Positions 52,225 through 64,000 of a DNA stretch of 64,000 nt are shown here, one piece after another. A model generated the notes under the pieces. That model ran no database searches. It saw only the letters and a program-made list of their open reading frames with translations, and was not told the origin of the DNA. The first letter of the stretch is position 1, and each line of letters starts with the position of its first letter. This DNA comes from Drosophila persimilis (taxonomy: Eukaryota; Arthropoda; Insecta; Diptera; Drosophilidae): positions 27,652,001 to 27,716,000 of the forward strand of contig NW_020825288.1 of the NCBI RefSeq assembly GCF_003286085.1. The letters are read 5' to 3'. A program made the translations under genes and the position numbers.

Positions 52225-54181
52225 ATGAAAGTGATTACCGTTTTGTCATTTTTATGTCTCATAGGTAGGGTGGAATATGGAAGAGTGCTTGCGAATATCT
52301 TGAATTGTGTTCTTGAATACCAAAGGTTATCATTATGCGGTTAATGACAGCTGGAATACACATATATTTACATATGTGCTGCTGTTCTTTAAATAGAGTT
52401 GCTGATAGAGAATTTTCAATGATTGCAATTATTTAACGTCCATTTGTTCTATAATGATTTCTCAAGGATTCGCATTTCAATGCCTCACCAAAACCAATGA
52501 GCCCATTCAGGAGATTCAGATATGCAATGGAATTATTGACTGCGTGGATAAAAGCGACGAAATGTTCGAGTTGTGTTTTAATAACACCTGCGATGATGAA
52601 AAATTATTTCGCTGTACCTACGGCGGCTGTTTGGATATAGCGAGAAAATGTGATCAAATCACTGATTGCTGGGATTCCAGTGATGAAAATCCATTGGAAT
52701 GCCAGAACGATGAATACTTGAATGCACTTTACGATGAGATAGATAGGAGAGAAGACTGCGAGTGAGTCGGTAGGAGGGATAATTTCGGGATGTATAATGT
52801 CTGAATCCAATTAACTTCAGGGGCCAACTCAGTTGCCAGGAGAAGTGCGTAAACTGGAGTCAGGTGTGTGATGGCCAAATCGATTGCCAGGATGGTCTTG
52901 ATGAGAATAGCACTCTGTGTTCAAAAATCGACTGTCCGCATCCATCATTCAGATGCCTCTATGGCGGCTGCATCAGTGCTGCTGCCTTGTGCAACCACAT
53001 ACCAGATTGCTTTGATGCCTCTGATGAGCTGCCAGGAATATGTGTCAAAATAATGGGGAAAGAGCCTCCAGTAGGGCCAGAAGCAACAGGAGGGCCAGAA
53101 GTAGCAGGAGATACGCAGCAGGGTCTGACACTTACGTGGGAGGTGAGGCACTGCAGGCTAGAGGATCAATCGGGATCCCTGATTGCGAAGAATTACCTGG
53201 GCAGCACCACCTATCAGACCAATTCGACGGTTCGCGACCAGACCGTAGTGACTCTCAGTTGTTCCTACGGCCATGTCCTGATCGGGGAGCAGAAGAACAT
53301 TTGCATTGGCGAAAAGTGGCAACACGAGCTGGCCAAATGCGTGCCCCACTGCGAGCAAACCGGCAATATCCTGCACGAGGGGCAGTGCACTCGCCAAGGA
53401 CGCCTGATTGACTGTGATCAGGCCGTGCTGCCGATGGGGACCCGAATGGTAGTTTCCTGCAGCTCTGGCTATGAGGCGAATGAAAAATCCGGTGTACAAG
53501 TGTGTCATGGAAATGGCAGTTGGGTCGTGGAGGAGGAGTTGCCCAAATGCGAACCCATCTGTGGTGTGTGGAAATTGAAGGACAAGGCCAAGGAGCAGGC
53601 CCCCCCATGGATGGTTAGCATTTTTCAGCGCGGCCTTGAGCCTCTGTTTGAGTTTCGATGCCTGGCCACCATTCTGTCACACTATGTACTGATTACATCG
53701 GCGGAATGCTTCCAACATAAAACGATCAAGTTTGCTTTAGCCACAGAGCCAGTGCTCTATACGGTGGCCGAGGGCCAGGCCTATACGAGCACCTTCTGGA
53801 CAAACGACGAACATGGCTACAAGCTCCACAACGTATCCTTTATACACAACGTCACGTAGGAGAGAAATATCCATACCTTAGCGATTTCTAACATTCTCAT
53901 CTTTCAGGGAAACTAATTATTCCTTGGCCTTGGTGCAGTTGTTGCAACCGCTGGAATTTAGTGTGCGAGTGCGTCCCATTTGCCTGTCCAGTGAAACGCC
54001 CAGCAAATTGGTGGAGACTAATGGGACGATGATGGGTGAGGCGATCGTCAGCGTCGATGAGTCCAATCGATACGAACTTACTCAAATTTTGGCCAGCAAA
54101 ACGGACAAGTATAACATAAGTGACTTCATTGAACCCATACGAAATTATATAGCCGAGTGCCAAGAGAGGGGAAACATTTAA
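52225..54181 (+). CDS. ModSP-like modular serine protease homolog, catalytically dead
   Basis: Secreted 547-residue protein, exons 52225-52264, 52467-52761, 52821-53855 and 53908-54181. A signal peptide (MKVITVLSFLCLIGFAF) is followed by four LDL-receptor class A repeats with the Cys and Asp/Glu pattern (such as CDQITDCWDSSDE and CDGQIDCQDGLDE). Two CCP/sushi-like modules follow (four cysteines each, ending CIGEKWQHELAKC and CHGNGSWVVEEELPKC). The order matches modular serine protease (ModSP), the apical Toll-pathway protease. The trypsin-like part starts CGVWKLKDKAKEQAPPWMVSI and lacks R-IVGG. The His motif is TSAEC (His to Glu), the Asp motif YSLAL (Asp to Ser), and the protein stops before any GDSGG. 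It can only act without catalysis, for example as a scaffold or decoy. The paralog name in D. melanogaster was not recognised. Confidence 0.82.
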
Positions 54182-55386
54182 TTCACTTTATTATGGGTTG
54201 CGTTTTCGTGGTTACTCAGAAATCAATGTACATGTACAACTGAAGGAAACACACACCTACTATTGACAATTATACTCGTATATTGTATGTATTTATAGGC
54301 AATTGTTTAATGTTTCTATTTAAATGTGTTCCGATTTCGATTCGCTATTCACTTTGCTGCCTGGATCCATTCATTACATTGAGATTGCATTCTGGAGTTA
54401 AACACTATCTATTAGTAGGTTATTTCTTGATAAATTTAAATTTAAATTACAATTACAATTACTTTATTAAATAATACATTACATTTGATGTTGCTATACT
54501 CGTATTTTAGATTTAGTTTTTTAGTTTTTTGTCTGCCATTTAGTATGAATTTTTTTATAGGACACATTCAGTTTGCTTAGTAACTGCTGTAAAAACGTTT
54601 TTTCTCTCGCATCTACAATGTACGTCTGGTTTGTGGTTTGTTTGGTTTTTTCTTTAATTTTGATCACTTCAGTCTTTCCAAAAAGTATTACAACATCTCT
54701 ATTTTCTTTTTTGCAATTGCCAACATATAATTAGAAAATGTATTAGTTCTTTCAAAATAGTTTTCTTGTATCTATCGCATAGTTCCATCTATAGTTGTAA
54801 ACACATTTGATTTTCGTGAAATTTGTGTGTGCTCTTATATACTTATGTCGGAAAAGTTTCTTTCAGAAATCTTTCTGTATTCAATACGGAAATACACCTA
54901 AACAAATATATATAGTATATGTATGAATGTAAATTACGTTTTGGAATAAGTATCCTTTAGGTTCATATATATGTACATATATATCGGTTTTAGTTTGCAG
55001 TTGCTATTTGATTCAAGACTGCGAGATCCGTTTGTGCATTCAAATATAAATACATTTTCCATTCAATTCTATATTTACATGGTCTGCAATCGACGAGGTC
55101 TGTGGAAAAGAGAACTAAGCTTTTGGATGGTTTAGAAGATTCAGAATCCGTATGTTTAGAGTCAGGAGTTATCGTATAAACTTAGGTATGGACGGTGTTA
55201 TTCAAATAAGAATACGTATCGTTGGCCATTTACAAAAAACTTAAACCAAATATAAGATCTAAGTGTCGCTTAGGCGCTAAGACTAACTACAAATCAATAC
55301 TGTACAGGAATGCACGCCTCGTCAAATGATACAATTAATTTGAGTAGTAATGTGGATAATTACCAAACTTAAAAGTAGGACCCTAG
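54182..55386. other. Converging 3' ends of the ModSP-like gene and rn
   Basis: 1.2 kb of AT-rich noncoding sequence between two stop codons facing each other. A minus-strand AATAAA at 54463-54468 would give rn a 3' UTR of about 0.9 kb. No clear plus-strand AATAAA was seen close to the ModSP-like stop. Confidence 0.5.
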
Positions 55387-56027
55387 CTACCCTTTCTCCT
55401 TCCCCGGACCGACACTCACGCCCAGCAGATGCTCCCCAGCCATCAGACCCGCCGGCTGGTGCGCATAGTTGCGGATCTGATGCAGCGAGATCAGCTGGTT
55501 GGGGAAGGCATTCGCATTGTTCTGGTTGACATTCTTATTGGGGAAACTGATGGCATCGTAGAGATAGGGTCGCTGGGCCATCGGATGGTGGCTCAGCGAG
55601 TTCAAGTGCGGCGGCATTGAGTTGATTGGCGTAAAGGCCGAATTGCTGGTGGTTTTCGTCAGGGATGCGGCATCATATGGACCCACAGCACTGGGTGTGG
55701 AGACTGTTTTGCAGAAAAAGAGAGCGACGTATGATGGGATGCTTTCAAGAATTATCTATTAATGGGAGTTTGGTCTTACCTATATCCTCCCTCACCGGAT
55801 CGGGCATGCGATGATGTGGCTGCAACTCTGGTCCATGGCCATTGCTTTGGGCACTGTTTGGCGCCGTCGGCTGGACATAGTGACCCTCCATGCTGTGCTG
55901 CGGTGGTGGCTGCTGCTGCTGCTGCGGATGGTGATGATGCGGGGGCTGTTGCTGTTGCTGCTGTTGTGGCGGGACATGTTGCTGCGGTGGAACTCCGTGT
56001 TGCGGATGATGGTGATGCGTCTGATGT

Positions 56028-56080
<53 letters not shown>

Positions 56081-57779
56081 TTGCTGTTGCTGTTGCTGCT
56101 GCTGTTGCTGGTGCATCACTTCCATGGCATTGGCAGCGGCAGCCGAATCAGGGCTCACCTTTGGCCAGTAGCTACTCTCGCTGGGGGCTATCGAAACCGG
56201 TGGCAGTCCCAGATTGTTGCGTTGGTGCTGGGCAGGATTGCTGGCTGTTGGAGGTCCCGTGGGTCCCCCTCCTGAACTGCCCGAAGCGGCGGCTGCAGCA
56301 GCGGCAGCAATGGCTGCTGCACTTCCCGGCGCAATCGGTGGCCGCTTGTCCGTGCGCTCTGCATGCTTCTGCATGTGCTTCGTCAGGTAGGTCTCCTGCG
56401 TGTACGACTTGCCGCAGTACTGGCAAATGTGTGTCTTCAGATGCTTGGACTCCTTATGCTTGGGTATGTGCTCCAGCAGCGAGGGCTCATCCGAGAAGCA
56501 TTTGTAGCAGGAGTTGCACTTGAACGGCTTGTCCGTCTGGTGGCAGCGCGAGTGCGACTGCAGATTAGAGAGCTGGGAGAAGGCCTTCTGGCAGCCGGGA
56601 TGGCGGCACTTGTACGGCTTGTCGCCCGTGTGGGTCCGTATGTGCTGCTGCAGGTGCGACAATTGGGTGAATTTTCGCTGACAGATCTCGCAGCGGTACG
56701 GCTTGATGCCCAAATGGATTCGCGTGTGCTGCGACAGATACGACGAGTTGGCAAAGGCCTTTGAGCACTGGGTGCACTTGTACGGCTTGGCCTCCCTCAT
56801 ATGAATCTGGGTGTGCAGCTGCAGATCCGCCTTGGAGCTAAAGATCTGGAAAGAGCATAGAGCAGAGCAGAATAAAGGTAAGTTATGGGGAAATCAAAGA
56901 TGGGCAGGGAATATTGTTGCTGTTTGAAGGAGTTTCGATTCTTAATTCTAGAAAATCTGCAAATAAAAGTTTATATTTCCCTCCCTTCACCTTCGTATCC
57001 TTCACATCCAACTGTGTCATATGATGGGGCGAACTGGTGGAGGAGGAGATGCCATTACCAGGAGCCGCCGCTGTAGGTACAACACCGCCACCGGCTATAA
57101 CAGGTGCTACTCCTGGCACTGCCACTCCACCTGTATTCTGGCCATTCCTCTCATTGATAGTTGCATTCTGCATCCGGATGCCGCCATTGTCCACACTATT
57201 GCTCGTCACGATGATGTGTTGATTGGGATTGGGATAGATGCGTGACTTGCGACCACGAGTGGATCCCGTGGGAGTATTCCCGGTTGCCGTGGAGCTGCCG
57301 CCGCCGCCGCTGCTGCTGCTCACGACAGCATCGTTCACGTGCTTCTGGCTGTTGGAGCCCGTTATCGCGGAGGAGGGCACACCACTGCTCTCTAGAGTGG
57401 TTATGCTCGGCTTCGGCTGTTGCACCAGTGGCTCCACTCCACCGCCACTCAGGTGGTACTGATGCTGTTGCTGCTGGTGTTGTTGCTGGTGCTGCTGCTG
57501 CTGTTGCTGCGGCGGCGGTTGATGGTGAGGCTGGTGTGGCTGGTGTGGCTGTTGACTATAGCTGAGAACGGAGCTCCTTAAATCGGCCGTATTCGAGAAG
57601 ACACTAAGTGGACCCAAGGCCACTCGTTCGTTTAAACTGTTTCGCAAATGATCTATGGATCTATGAACTGCATGGGAGTAATCTCCGCCAGCGGGTGGTA
57701 TCTCCCCAATCAGGGGAGAATTGTGATGGTAATCGAGGCCCCCTCCAATGGGTCGATATTCTATTAGACGTCCTTCCAT
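55387..57779 (-). CDS. rn: rotund (rn), C2H2 zinc-finger transcription factor, short (roe-like) isoform
   Basis: Krueppel-type regulator of leg, wing, antenna and eye development, of the rn/sqz/lin-29/ZNF384 family. Exons 56991-57779, 55780-56845 and 55387-55703 give 723 residues from MEGRLIEYRPIGG. The N-terminal exon is Gln/His- and Ser/Gly-rich. Five complete C2H2 fingers follow (SYLSQHTRIH, SHLQQHIRTH, SNLQSHSRCH, SLLEHIPKH, TYLTKHMQKH). They are preceded by half a finger, IFSSKADLQLHTQIH, whose two cysteines are missing. A poly-Gln run at about residues 505-535 and a conserved tail (GPYDAASLTKT ... NYAHQPAG) complete the protein. Upstream of the start an in-frame TAA and an acceptor at 57855 show that a noncoding exon is spliced on. 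Longer rn transcripts probably begin beyond the window. rn is chosen over sqz because of the Gld-Obp84a-Syt4 neighbours. Confidence 0.9.
56030..56113 (-). repeat. Poly-Gln (CAG/CAA) tract within rn
   Basis: About 28 consecutive Gln codons of mixed CAG and CAA, followed by His/Gln-rich sequence. The mixed codons reduce slippage. It produces long meaningless open frames on the opposite strand. Confidence 0.85.
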
Positions 57780-60607
57780 TACACTTTTTATTTTATCACT
57801 TTTTTTGTTGAATCTGGTGTATTCTTTTATTAATTGTCTAAGCACTTATGATATCTGAAAAATTAATTCACTACAATCAGTTGGCTTACATGGCGTATAC
57901 GTGATATCGACGATATTTTACTTTTATTTTGAGATTTTTTACAACTTTTTTGATTTAAAGTAGAAAAACACACAGTTTTTTTTTTAGTTCTGTTGAGTTC
58001 AAGTATTGAAAAAGTAATGAAAAAAAACGAATTTCGACACAAAAAAAGTTTGATAATTTTAAAAAGATTCCTAAAAACTTGTTATGACTGAAATAATACC
58101 TAACTTTGATCTGTTTTCGATAACATATTTTGTATGGTCGCTTTAGTTTTATTTTTATCTATTTGTGTCTTCATGATTAATTTAAAACTCATTTACACTG
58201 CTCAAAGCTTTTATGTACTTAAGTAGGTACTAAGAAAAATATATTGATGGCCCTTAAAAATAATCTAAATTCCTATATATATATGTAGATCCATTAATAT
58301 TCTTTCAAATCTCATATTTTTCTACCAGTATTTATAGCTAATCTTCCCTAAAACCCAAACAATTTAAAAGCTACAGTCTTTACAAGAAAGCGAAGCGTGA
58401 AAATGTTGAATATCTTTTAACTCTCTGTTGACATTCTGCCACAACTGCCAAAGCCAATATTAAATAAAGGGAAAAATAACAGAAAGAAGAAAAAAGAAGA
58501 GGGCTGGGAAACCTGTGAGACGAGACCACAAAAACGCTTTGGTCTCGGCTGGCTGCACCGCGAAGCCGGAAAGGACTTTTTGTCTTTGCTTTTGTTTTCC
58601 TAAATCTAACGCTATTCCGCTATTTTTTCCACCGAGTTCACTTTTTATTTCGCATTTTCAATTGCTATGCCTGTTCACATATTTTTTTTTGCCGCAACGC
58701 TTTTGGCGCGACGGAAGTATTTTTTCCACACGAATTTGACTTGTATTTGACTTTTTAGCACGCGTTTTCCGCTCTTCAGCTTTTCTATTTTCTATGCGTT
58801 TTTTCATCTTTTTCTGCTGGCTTCGATTAGATTTTTTCTATATATTTGTATAAACGTTGGCGGCGCGCAGACATGCCGCAGACATCCTGTGGACTTTTCC
58901 AGGTGAAAGTCCTCAATGGTTGGCCCGTTTTTGTTGTTCCATTTTGTAATGCTCCAATTTGAGATTCTCTAGTTCTAAGCGCGACAAATTATTCATTTAT
59001 TTGTGGAGTATTTTATTTGTTTTTATTTGCATGTTTTTGTTTGCTTTTTGTGTAGCGTTTAGATTGAATTTGTAGACGGATTTTTTGTGTCCATGCACAA
59101 CATTGACCTTGAACGGTGATTTGTGGGTTAGATTTAGCATATTTCGAAAAATGGTGGAGAAAAAACCAACTAGATTTGTCAACAGTTTTGGCATTTGACA
59201 TGCAGATTGGGGGCGGACACAATTTCTGCGCTTTGCTTTAATTATAACAAGTGTTAATGCATGATTAACAAATTATTTATGGAATTGAAATGCAAGAGTT
59301 GAGAGGTTCTCTGAGATTTAATTGACATGGTAATACATAAGTGGAGGAGGAATTGCTGTGCTGTGTGAAATACGAGTCTGTGAAATGTGAACAGAATTTT
59401 AATGAATATTCTTTTCGTTAAATTCCTGCAATTAATTAATAGCTTATTGTATGGAGTTCCTTTTTATATTAGTACAGTTTAAAAGTGCTTTCTAACGAAA
59501 TAGTGATTGTAATATGTTTCGATCGTAGTGGGTTTCAAAGCATTAATCTATGGCTATTAGGTAATCAATTTTTCATTCAATTTCCATCCAAAGAACTTCC
59601 TGTATAAATCTATCCCCACACTTTGTCTGGACCCAATCGCTGGACAGCGATTTCTTTCCTCGTTTATTGGTTAGCTAAATATTGACTTTTTTACGACACG
59701 GCCATTTAATTTATATAGCAGGCTGAGCAAACATTCAGTGTGTGGGAAAGTATATAAGCGGATTGCATATACATAATGTAACCCAGGCCTAAAACCAGAA
59801 AACAAAAAAGGAAAAACTGCATAAAAATCACAAAAATAAAAACGGAAAAATTGTATAAAACTGGGGAAATTATGATGCTCTCTGTCTGTGTTTGCATTTG
59901 CATTGGGGGTTTGAGTTTTGGTGTTTCGCTTCGGGTTTGAGTTCCTTTGGGGTTGAAGTTTGGGCTCTTTGGGGTCATCAGGGCTGTGTTAATGCGTAGT
60001 TTGGGGCTTTTAACTAATTAACATTTAGTGGTTTGGCAATATTTTCACTGGGGTTCTTCGTCCCCGTCCCCGTGCACATTCCCATCTCTTTCCTCGCGCA
60101 TTGCGTGGGATGTTATTAATTGAAAAATGTGTAAAAAATTTGCGCGCTCTTTTATTATTCATAATTGTTTTTGTTGTTGCGTTTTTCTGGTTTTTGTTTA
60201 ATTCTGATTAATGCATTTTTCACACTACTCTTTAGGTTTTTGTATCAACTTATGTGCACCGGCATCACTAAAAATATTTCCGCATTTTTACACTTTTTCT
60301 GCCACTTTTTGCACACAGTAGATGAAAAATGCATTGGCTTGATGTTATGCGATATAATTTTTATTTTTTTGTATTTTGGCGTCCAGTATCCTTTTTTACA
60401 TCGCTGGTTTCTTATGCATTTTAATGATATTTAATTTCACATTCGCGATTGGAGTTTGTTTTGTCTGCCTGTTTGCACTAATCATTAATTAATTTCACAT
60501 CACTTAAAATATGCAATTAATATTCCGTGTTGTCTCTTAATTAAAAATTATGTTTTGCAGCCTATTAGAAGCATACGCCCGTCTCTGCTCCGATTACCCG
60601 CGTAAAC

Positions 60608-60641
60608 GATGTGCACGTCGCGCTAGTCTTTGATAAACTGA
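60608..60641 (-). promoter_or_regulatory. Candidate Inr + DPE promoter upstream of rn
   Basis: On the minus strand TCAGTT puts +1 at 60639. At +28 to +32 the sequence is ACATC, four of five DPE positions, with G at +24. It lies in a small GC-rich island and 2.9 kb upstream of the rn start codon, on the right strand. A GTATGC donor about 65 nt downstream could end the first exon. Chance occurrence is possible. Confidence 0.35.
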
Positions 60642-61753
60642 TCGCTCGAACGAGGCCAGAGCATCGAATTCATGGCCAGAACAGGGAACAGTGAACACCG
60701 AACAGCGAACAGCCAACAGCCAACAGCTGGTCAAAAGGGTTTCACTAACGGCTCATTCCCTGGGAGCAGCCGTTTATGCCAATCTTACTGCTCTGCTCTT
60801 GCGGTGTGGGCCCGAAAAAGATCTTCTCAGCATATCAAATATCGAATCTGTTGCCCGAAAATCAGGCTGGACCAGCTCCGGAATCAGGTGTTTTCTGCTG
60901 CCCAATTAGTTTCGAGTTGATTGGATCCGCCAGGAGAGCAGATAACTCGGGTCTCGAGTTAGTCAAGTCAACTAGAACAATATTTGGTCAACGAGCTTAT
61001 GGGATTATACTCACAAGAGTTTGGGCTAAGGACAAGGGTTTGATGTTCGAAAAGAATTTAAGTTGGGAAACGGGGTGACAAGTCAGCGAGCTTTGGAGAT
61101 CAAAGAACTTGTAGGGAATAAAAGAGAACTTCCTATTTGATAAATCAAATATCAATAACAATGGTTTCAGAATTCTTAAGGAAATAGATTAAACGAAATT
61201 ATAAAGTAGTCAAATGTTAAGACAATGTCAATGAAATAAATCCGAAAAAAGAATGTGATAAAAGGTACATCTATTAATTCAATTAAATCTAAACAAATGT
61301 AAGTTAAATGATTGATTTTTTTTCAAAATAAGCTTATGAAAATTCATATAAAAATGTACTACTTGTAAACGCTTCTAGAAGTCAAGTAAAAAGTATTAAA
61401 AATACTCAAATAAATGTATAAATTAATCTCGAAAGAAGTTCCGGACAATGGAAGTTAAATTATTTTGCATTTTTTAATACCCAAAGCCTACTAAAATGTA
61501 TGACCTCAGTGGTAGTTCGATTGAACGTCTTTAAAGTGTACAATTTTAGATTTCTTTAAAATTTATGTGTAAGAAATTATGCTGTTTCGCGTACAGGTGG
61601 CGGCACTGGCTGTTTGAGATTTATCCTGACCTTGATATTGAACACAAGAAACAGCTGATATACTGTACAAACACAGACGCACAGACACACAGGGCGGCAC
61701 AGAGGGGGAGACCGGCGAAGTACATTTATTATTTATATGAAAAGCCCGCCAGC

Positions 61754-61783
61754 TGCCTCACACACACACACCACACACACACA
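61754..61783. repeat. (CA)n microsatellite
   Basis: CACACA tract of about 30 bp with one interruption. Confidence 0.8.
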
Positions 61784-62628
61784 TAGGGAGTGTGGAAAGC
61801 AAAACAAAGCCAGCTGCTGGCTGCTTGACTTTCTTCTTAGTGTCTGCACGTGACGACGACGACGATGATGCCAACGACCAAGACAAGGACGCATTGCGTT
61901 AGAAAAACTCGCGTATCCTTAACACACACACACACGTACAGAGATGGCAAGGAGAAAGCTACACACAGACACACACACATATAGCGTTTGATATTTTTTC
62001 TTGGCCAAACAATAAATAAACACACACTGCAAGGAAATCGAATGGAAAGAGCGCGCGCGAGAGACCGGTGTGAGAGAGCAGGAGGCGAAGCCGGAAAATG
62101 TCTAAAAGCGCGCACACGTTCCACCGGAAACGGAAACCGAAACCCAAGTCAAGAAAAAAATCGTCTTTCTCTTGCTGCCGCTGCTGTTGTTGTTGTTGTT
62201 GTGTTGCTTTCTTTCTTTGCGCCTTGCTGCTGCTGTTGCTGCCACCACTTTTTCTTTTGCTGCTACTTTTTCTTAACGCTGCCGTGAGAAGGCGGTAAAG
62301 GAGTACGAGGCCGGGCCGCAGTCCGAAGACGTTTGTGTAGTGGTTACTGTTATCATTGACGGTCTCGGTGTCGGTGTTGTCGGTGTCTCGGTCTCAAGGA
62401 ACATGTTGCGCACACAGAAAAAACTAACGGCAGACTGAATGGAAATGTTGTTGGCGCGCCTTTGGACGGGTCTTTAGGACGAGCTTTAGCGAGCGGCCGA
62501 GCGGTTTTGGAGCAGGCAGCGCGTGCCGGAGCCGAGAGCACGATCCGTCACCAATGTAAAAACTCAACTAAAGCGATGATGAAAAAATCTGAAACAATAT
62601 ATTTTTGGGGGGCGCCAGCACCAGAACT

Positions 62629-62650
62629 CTCACACACACACACACACACG
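62629..62650. repeat. (CA)n microsatellite
   Basis: Pure CA run of about 20 bp in the noncoding flank of rn. Confidence 0.8.
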
Positions 62651-63336
62651 CAGATACAGATAGAGAGATGCAAAGCGAGGCGGCAGAGAGCTGCTGGCCA
62701 AAGCATCGACAGGCCGCAGAAGGCAGACAGACAAAACGCGCACTAACACCAACGCAGCATTTCAAAACGCAGCAGCAGCGGCAGCAGAGTCTGTGTACGT
62801 GTACGTGTTTATGTGTATGTGAATGTGTGGGTGGGTGGTGTGGCGGCCTCTCTTACTAAAGGCCGCCGCCGGCCGACACAGACAACAACAAGAGCCAGAG
62901 AGGCAGCAGCTACATCAGAAGGGGGATCAGGCAGCATCATGGGGAAAAACCCCACTCACACAAACACAATCAAGCGGTAAAAAAAAGCGGCGGCCGCAGC
63001 AGCAGCAGCAGCAGCGGCAACAACAACAAACTAAGCGAAAAGCAAAAAAAAAAACCGAAAAAAGTACGCCACACGCACACAGAGGCAAAAAAAAAGTTTT
63101 GGTTGCATAGGCGGCGGCGGCAGGCGCCGGCGTCGAAGCCAGCGCCAATGCTGGCGCTATTCAAATGCTGCGAAGCCGGCAGCGCAGCCACCTGCCAAAG
63201 CAGCAACATCAGCAGAGCGCCAACATTGACCCAAACCCAAAAAGAGGGGAATGGGGGTTGAAGGGGGCTCTAAAAAACGCGGAAAAAAATTGTGTAAAAA
63301 AATAAAAAGGGGAATTTTTGCGCCGGCGACAAACCC

Positions 63337-63420
63337 ACGCACACACACACACACACAGCAAGAGAAAGGGAGGGGGAGAGAGAGAGAGATGGAGAGAGAA
63401 AGAGAAAGATAGAGAGAGAC
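63337..63420. repeat. (CA)n followed by (GA)n compound microsatellite
   Basis: A CA run (63337-63357) is followed by a purine GA-rich tract to about 63420, a form that can bind GAGA factor. It is noncoding. Confidence 0.8.
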
Positions 63421-64000
63421 ACCGACATGCCAGTACACTCATACCAATGCAAAGCGAAAATTTTTTCGCTGTTAGCCTTTGCCGCCCCAAATATCCTGTC
63501 TGCCCACCTCCCACTCCACCCACTCGTTTTTTGCATTTTGTTTTGTTCGACTTTGATGCGAGCGTTTGCTTTTTTTTATTGAGAGAGAGAAGAGAAACCA
63601 GATGGAGAGAGAAAGAGAGCGAATATTTTTTGACTTTGCAAAATGTGTTTTGGTTTTTGGCAATTTTTTGTTTAATTTTTTTTAAGCGCTGCTCAACAAT
63701 TAACAGAATTATTTTCGAGATAAAACATTTGTTGCCATTGGGTGGCAAATTAATCAGAAATGTGCCCCCAATAAGTAGGCAGAGCTGTCTGCCTGTGGAT
63801 GCGACTCGGTGCCTCATTTCTGTGGTTGCGCTTTCCAGCACTCAATCAGTCTGGGGAAAAAGGAATGTCCCAAAACAACTTGAGAGCAAATGCAAATGCA
63901 GGAAAAAAATAACCCAAACAGAATGGAAAAGAATGGAAAGGAGGAAGCAGCCCCGGCACACACTGGCACACACCGGCACACACCTCAGGCAGCCTCCGCC

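Larger units (their letters stand above)
57855..64000. other. 5' flank / long 5' intron of rn
   Basis: 6 kb with no coding exon recognised. Starting at 57855 the minus strand reads as intron ending ATTTTTCAG. The segment includes a candidate Inr/DPE promoter near 60639 (minus). Its right part (62.0-63.9 kb) is rich in CA, AG, CAG and CGG simple repeats and GC-rich words, as in Drosophila 5' UTR or promoter regions of regulatory genes. Whether it belongs to rn alone cannot be said. Confidence 0.5.

Noticed and set aside
55762-56523. Long plus-strand frame opposite the rn zinc-finger exon
   Set aside because: A shadow of CAG/CAA repeats and the biased codon use of rn (poly-Val/Ala/Leu translation).

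Overview
The window is nuclear DNA of a Drosophila species. Genes have short introns with GT..AG borders and CAG-type acceptors, TATA, Inr and DPE core promoters, glutamine-rich CAG runs, and AT-rich intergenic DNA full of microsatellites. The gene set (Noc3, CG1227, Obp84a, Gld, Syt4, rn) is, from memory, that of D. melanogaster 3R around 84C-D (Muller element E). The Gld protein looks closest to the obscura-group sequence I remember, but I cannot prove the species from here. No virus-derived or LTR element, CRISPR array, tRNA or rRNA gene was recognised.

Layout. 1-910 (-): 5' exons of an MFS sugar-transporter-like gene running off the left edge. 911-18206: about 17 kb without a convincing gene, holding microsatellites and inverted repeats. 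18207-27462 (+): two tandem secreted proteins with one chitin-binding type-2 (CBM14) domain each; the first is a 1215-residue low-complexity protein. 27766-34158: a compact housekeeping block of Noc3 (-), a GPATCH11-like gene (+), the STK16-like kinase CG1227 (-) and a DTW-domain gene (+), arranged as two head-to-head pairs. 34291-35434 (-): Obp84a plus a second TATA-driven signal-peptide exon upstream. 35857-39895 (-): Gld. 39896-48424: an 8.5 kb divergent intergenic or intronic region. 48493-50397 (+): Syt4. 52122-54181 (+): a ModSP-like modular protein whose protease domain has lost all catalytic residues. 55387-57779 (-): the rotund (rn) zinc-finger gene in a short isoform. 57855-64000: its 5' noncoding or regulatory region.

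Functionally the genes do not form one pathway. They group as cuticle or extracellular proteins (the CBM14 pair, Gld, Obp84a, the ModSP-like protein), ribosome, RNA and tRNA maintenance (Noc3, G-patch, DTW), and neural or developmental genes (Syt4, rn).

The most interesting observation is at Obp84a. A second first exon has its own TATA/Inr, encodes a signal peptide and the first OBP cysteine, and ends in a perfect donor of the right phase to join Obp84a exon 2. The predicted product is a classical 145-residue six-cysteine OBP without the acidic N-terminal extension typical of Obp84a. All exon coordinates were read by eye from splice signals and reading frame; none has transcript support here.
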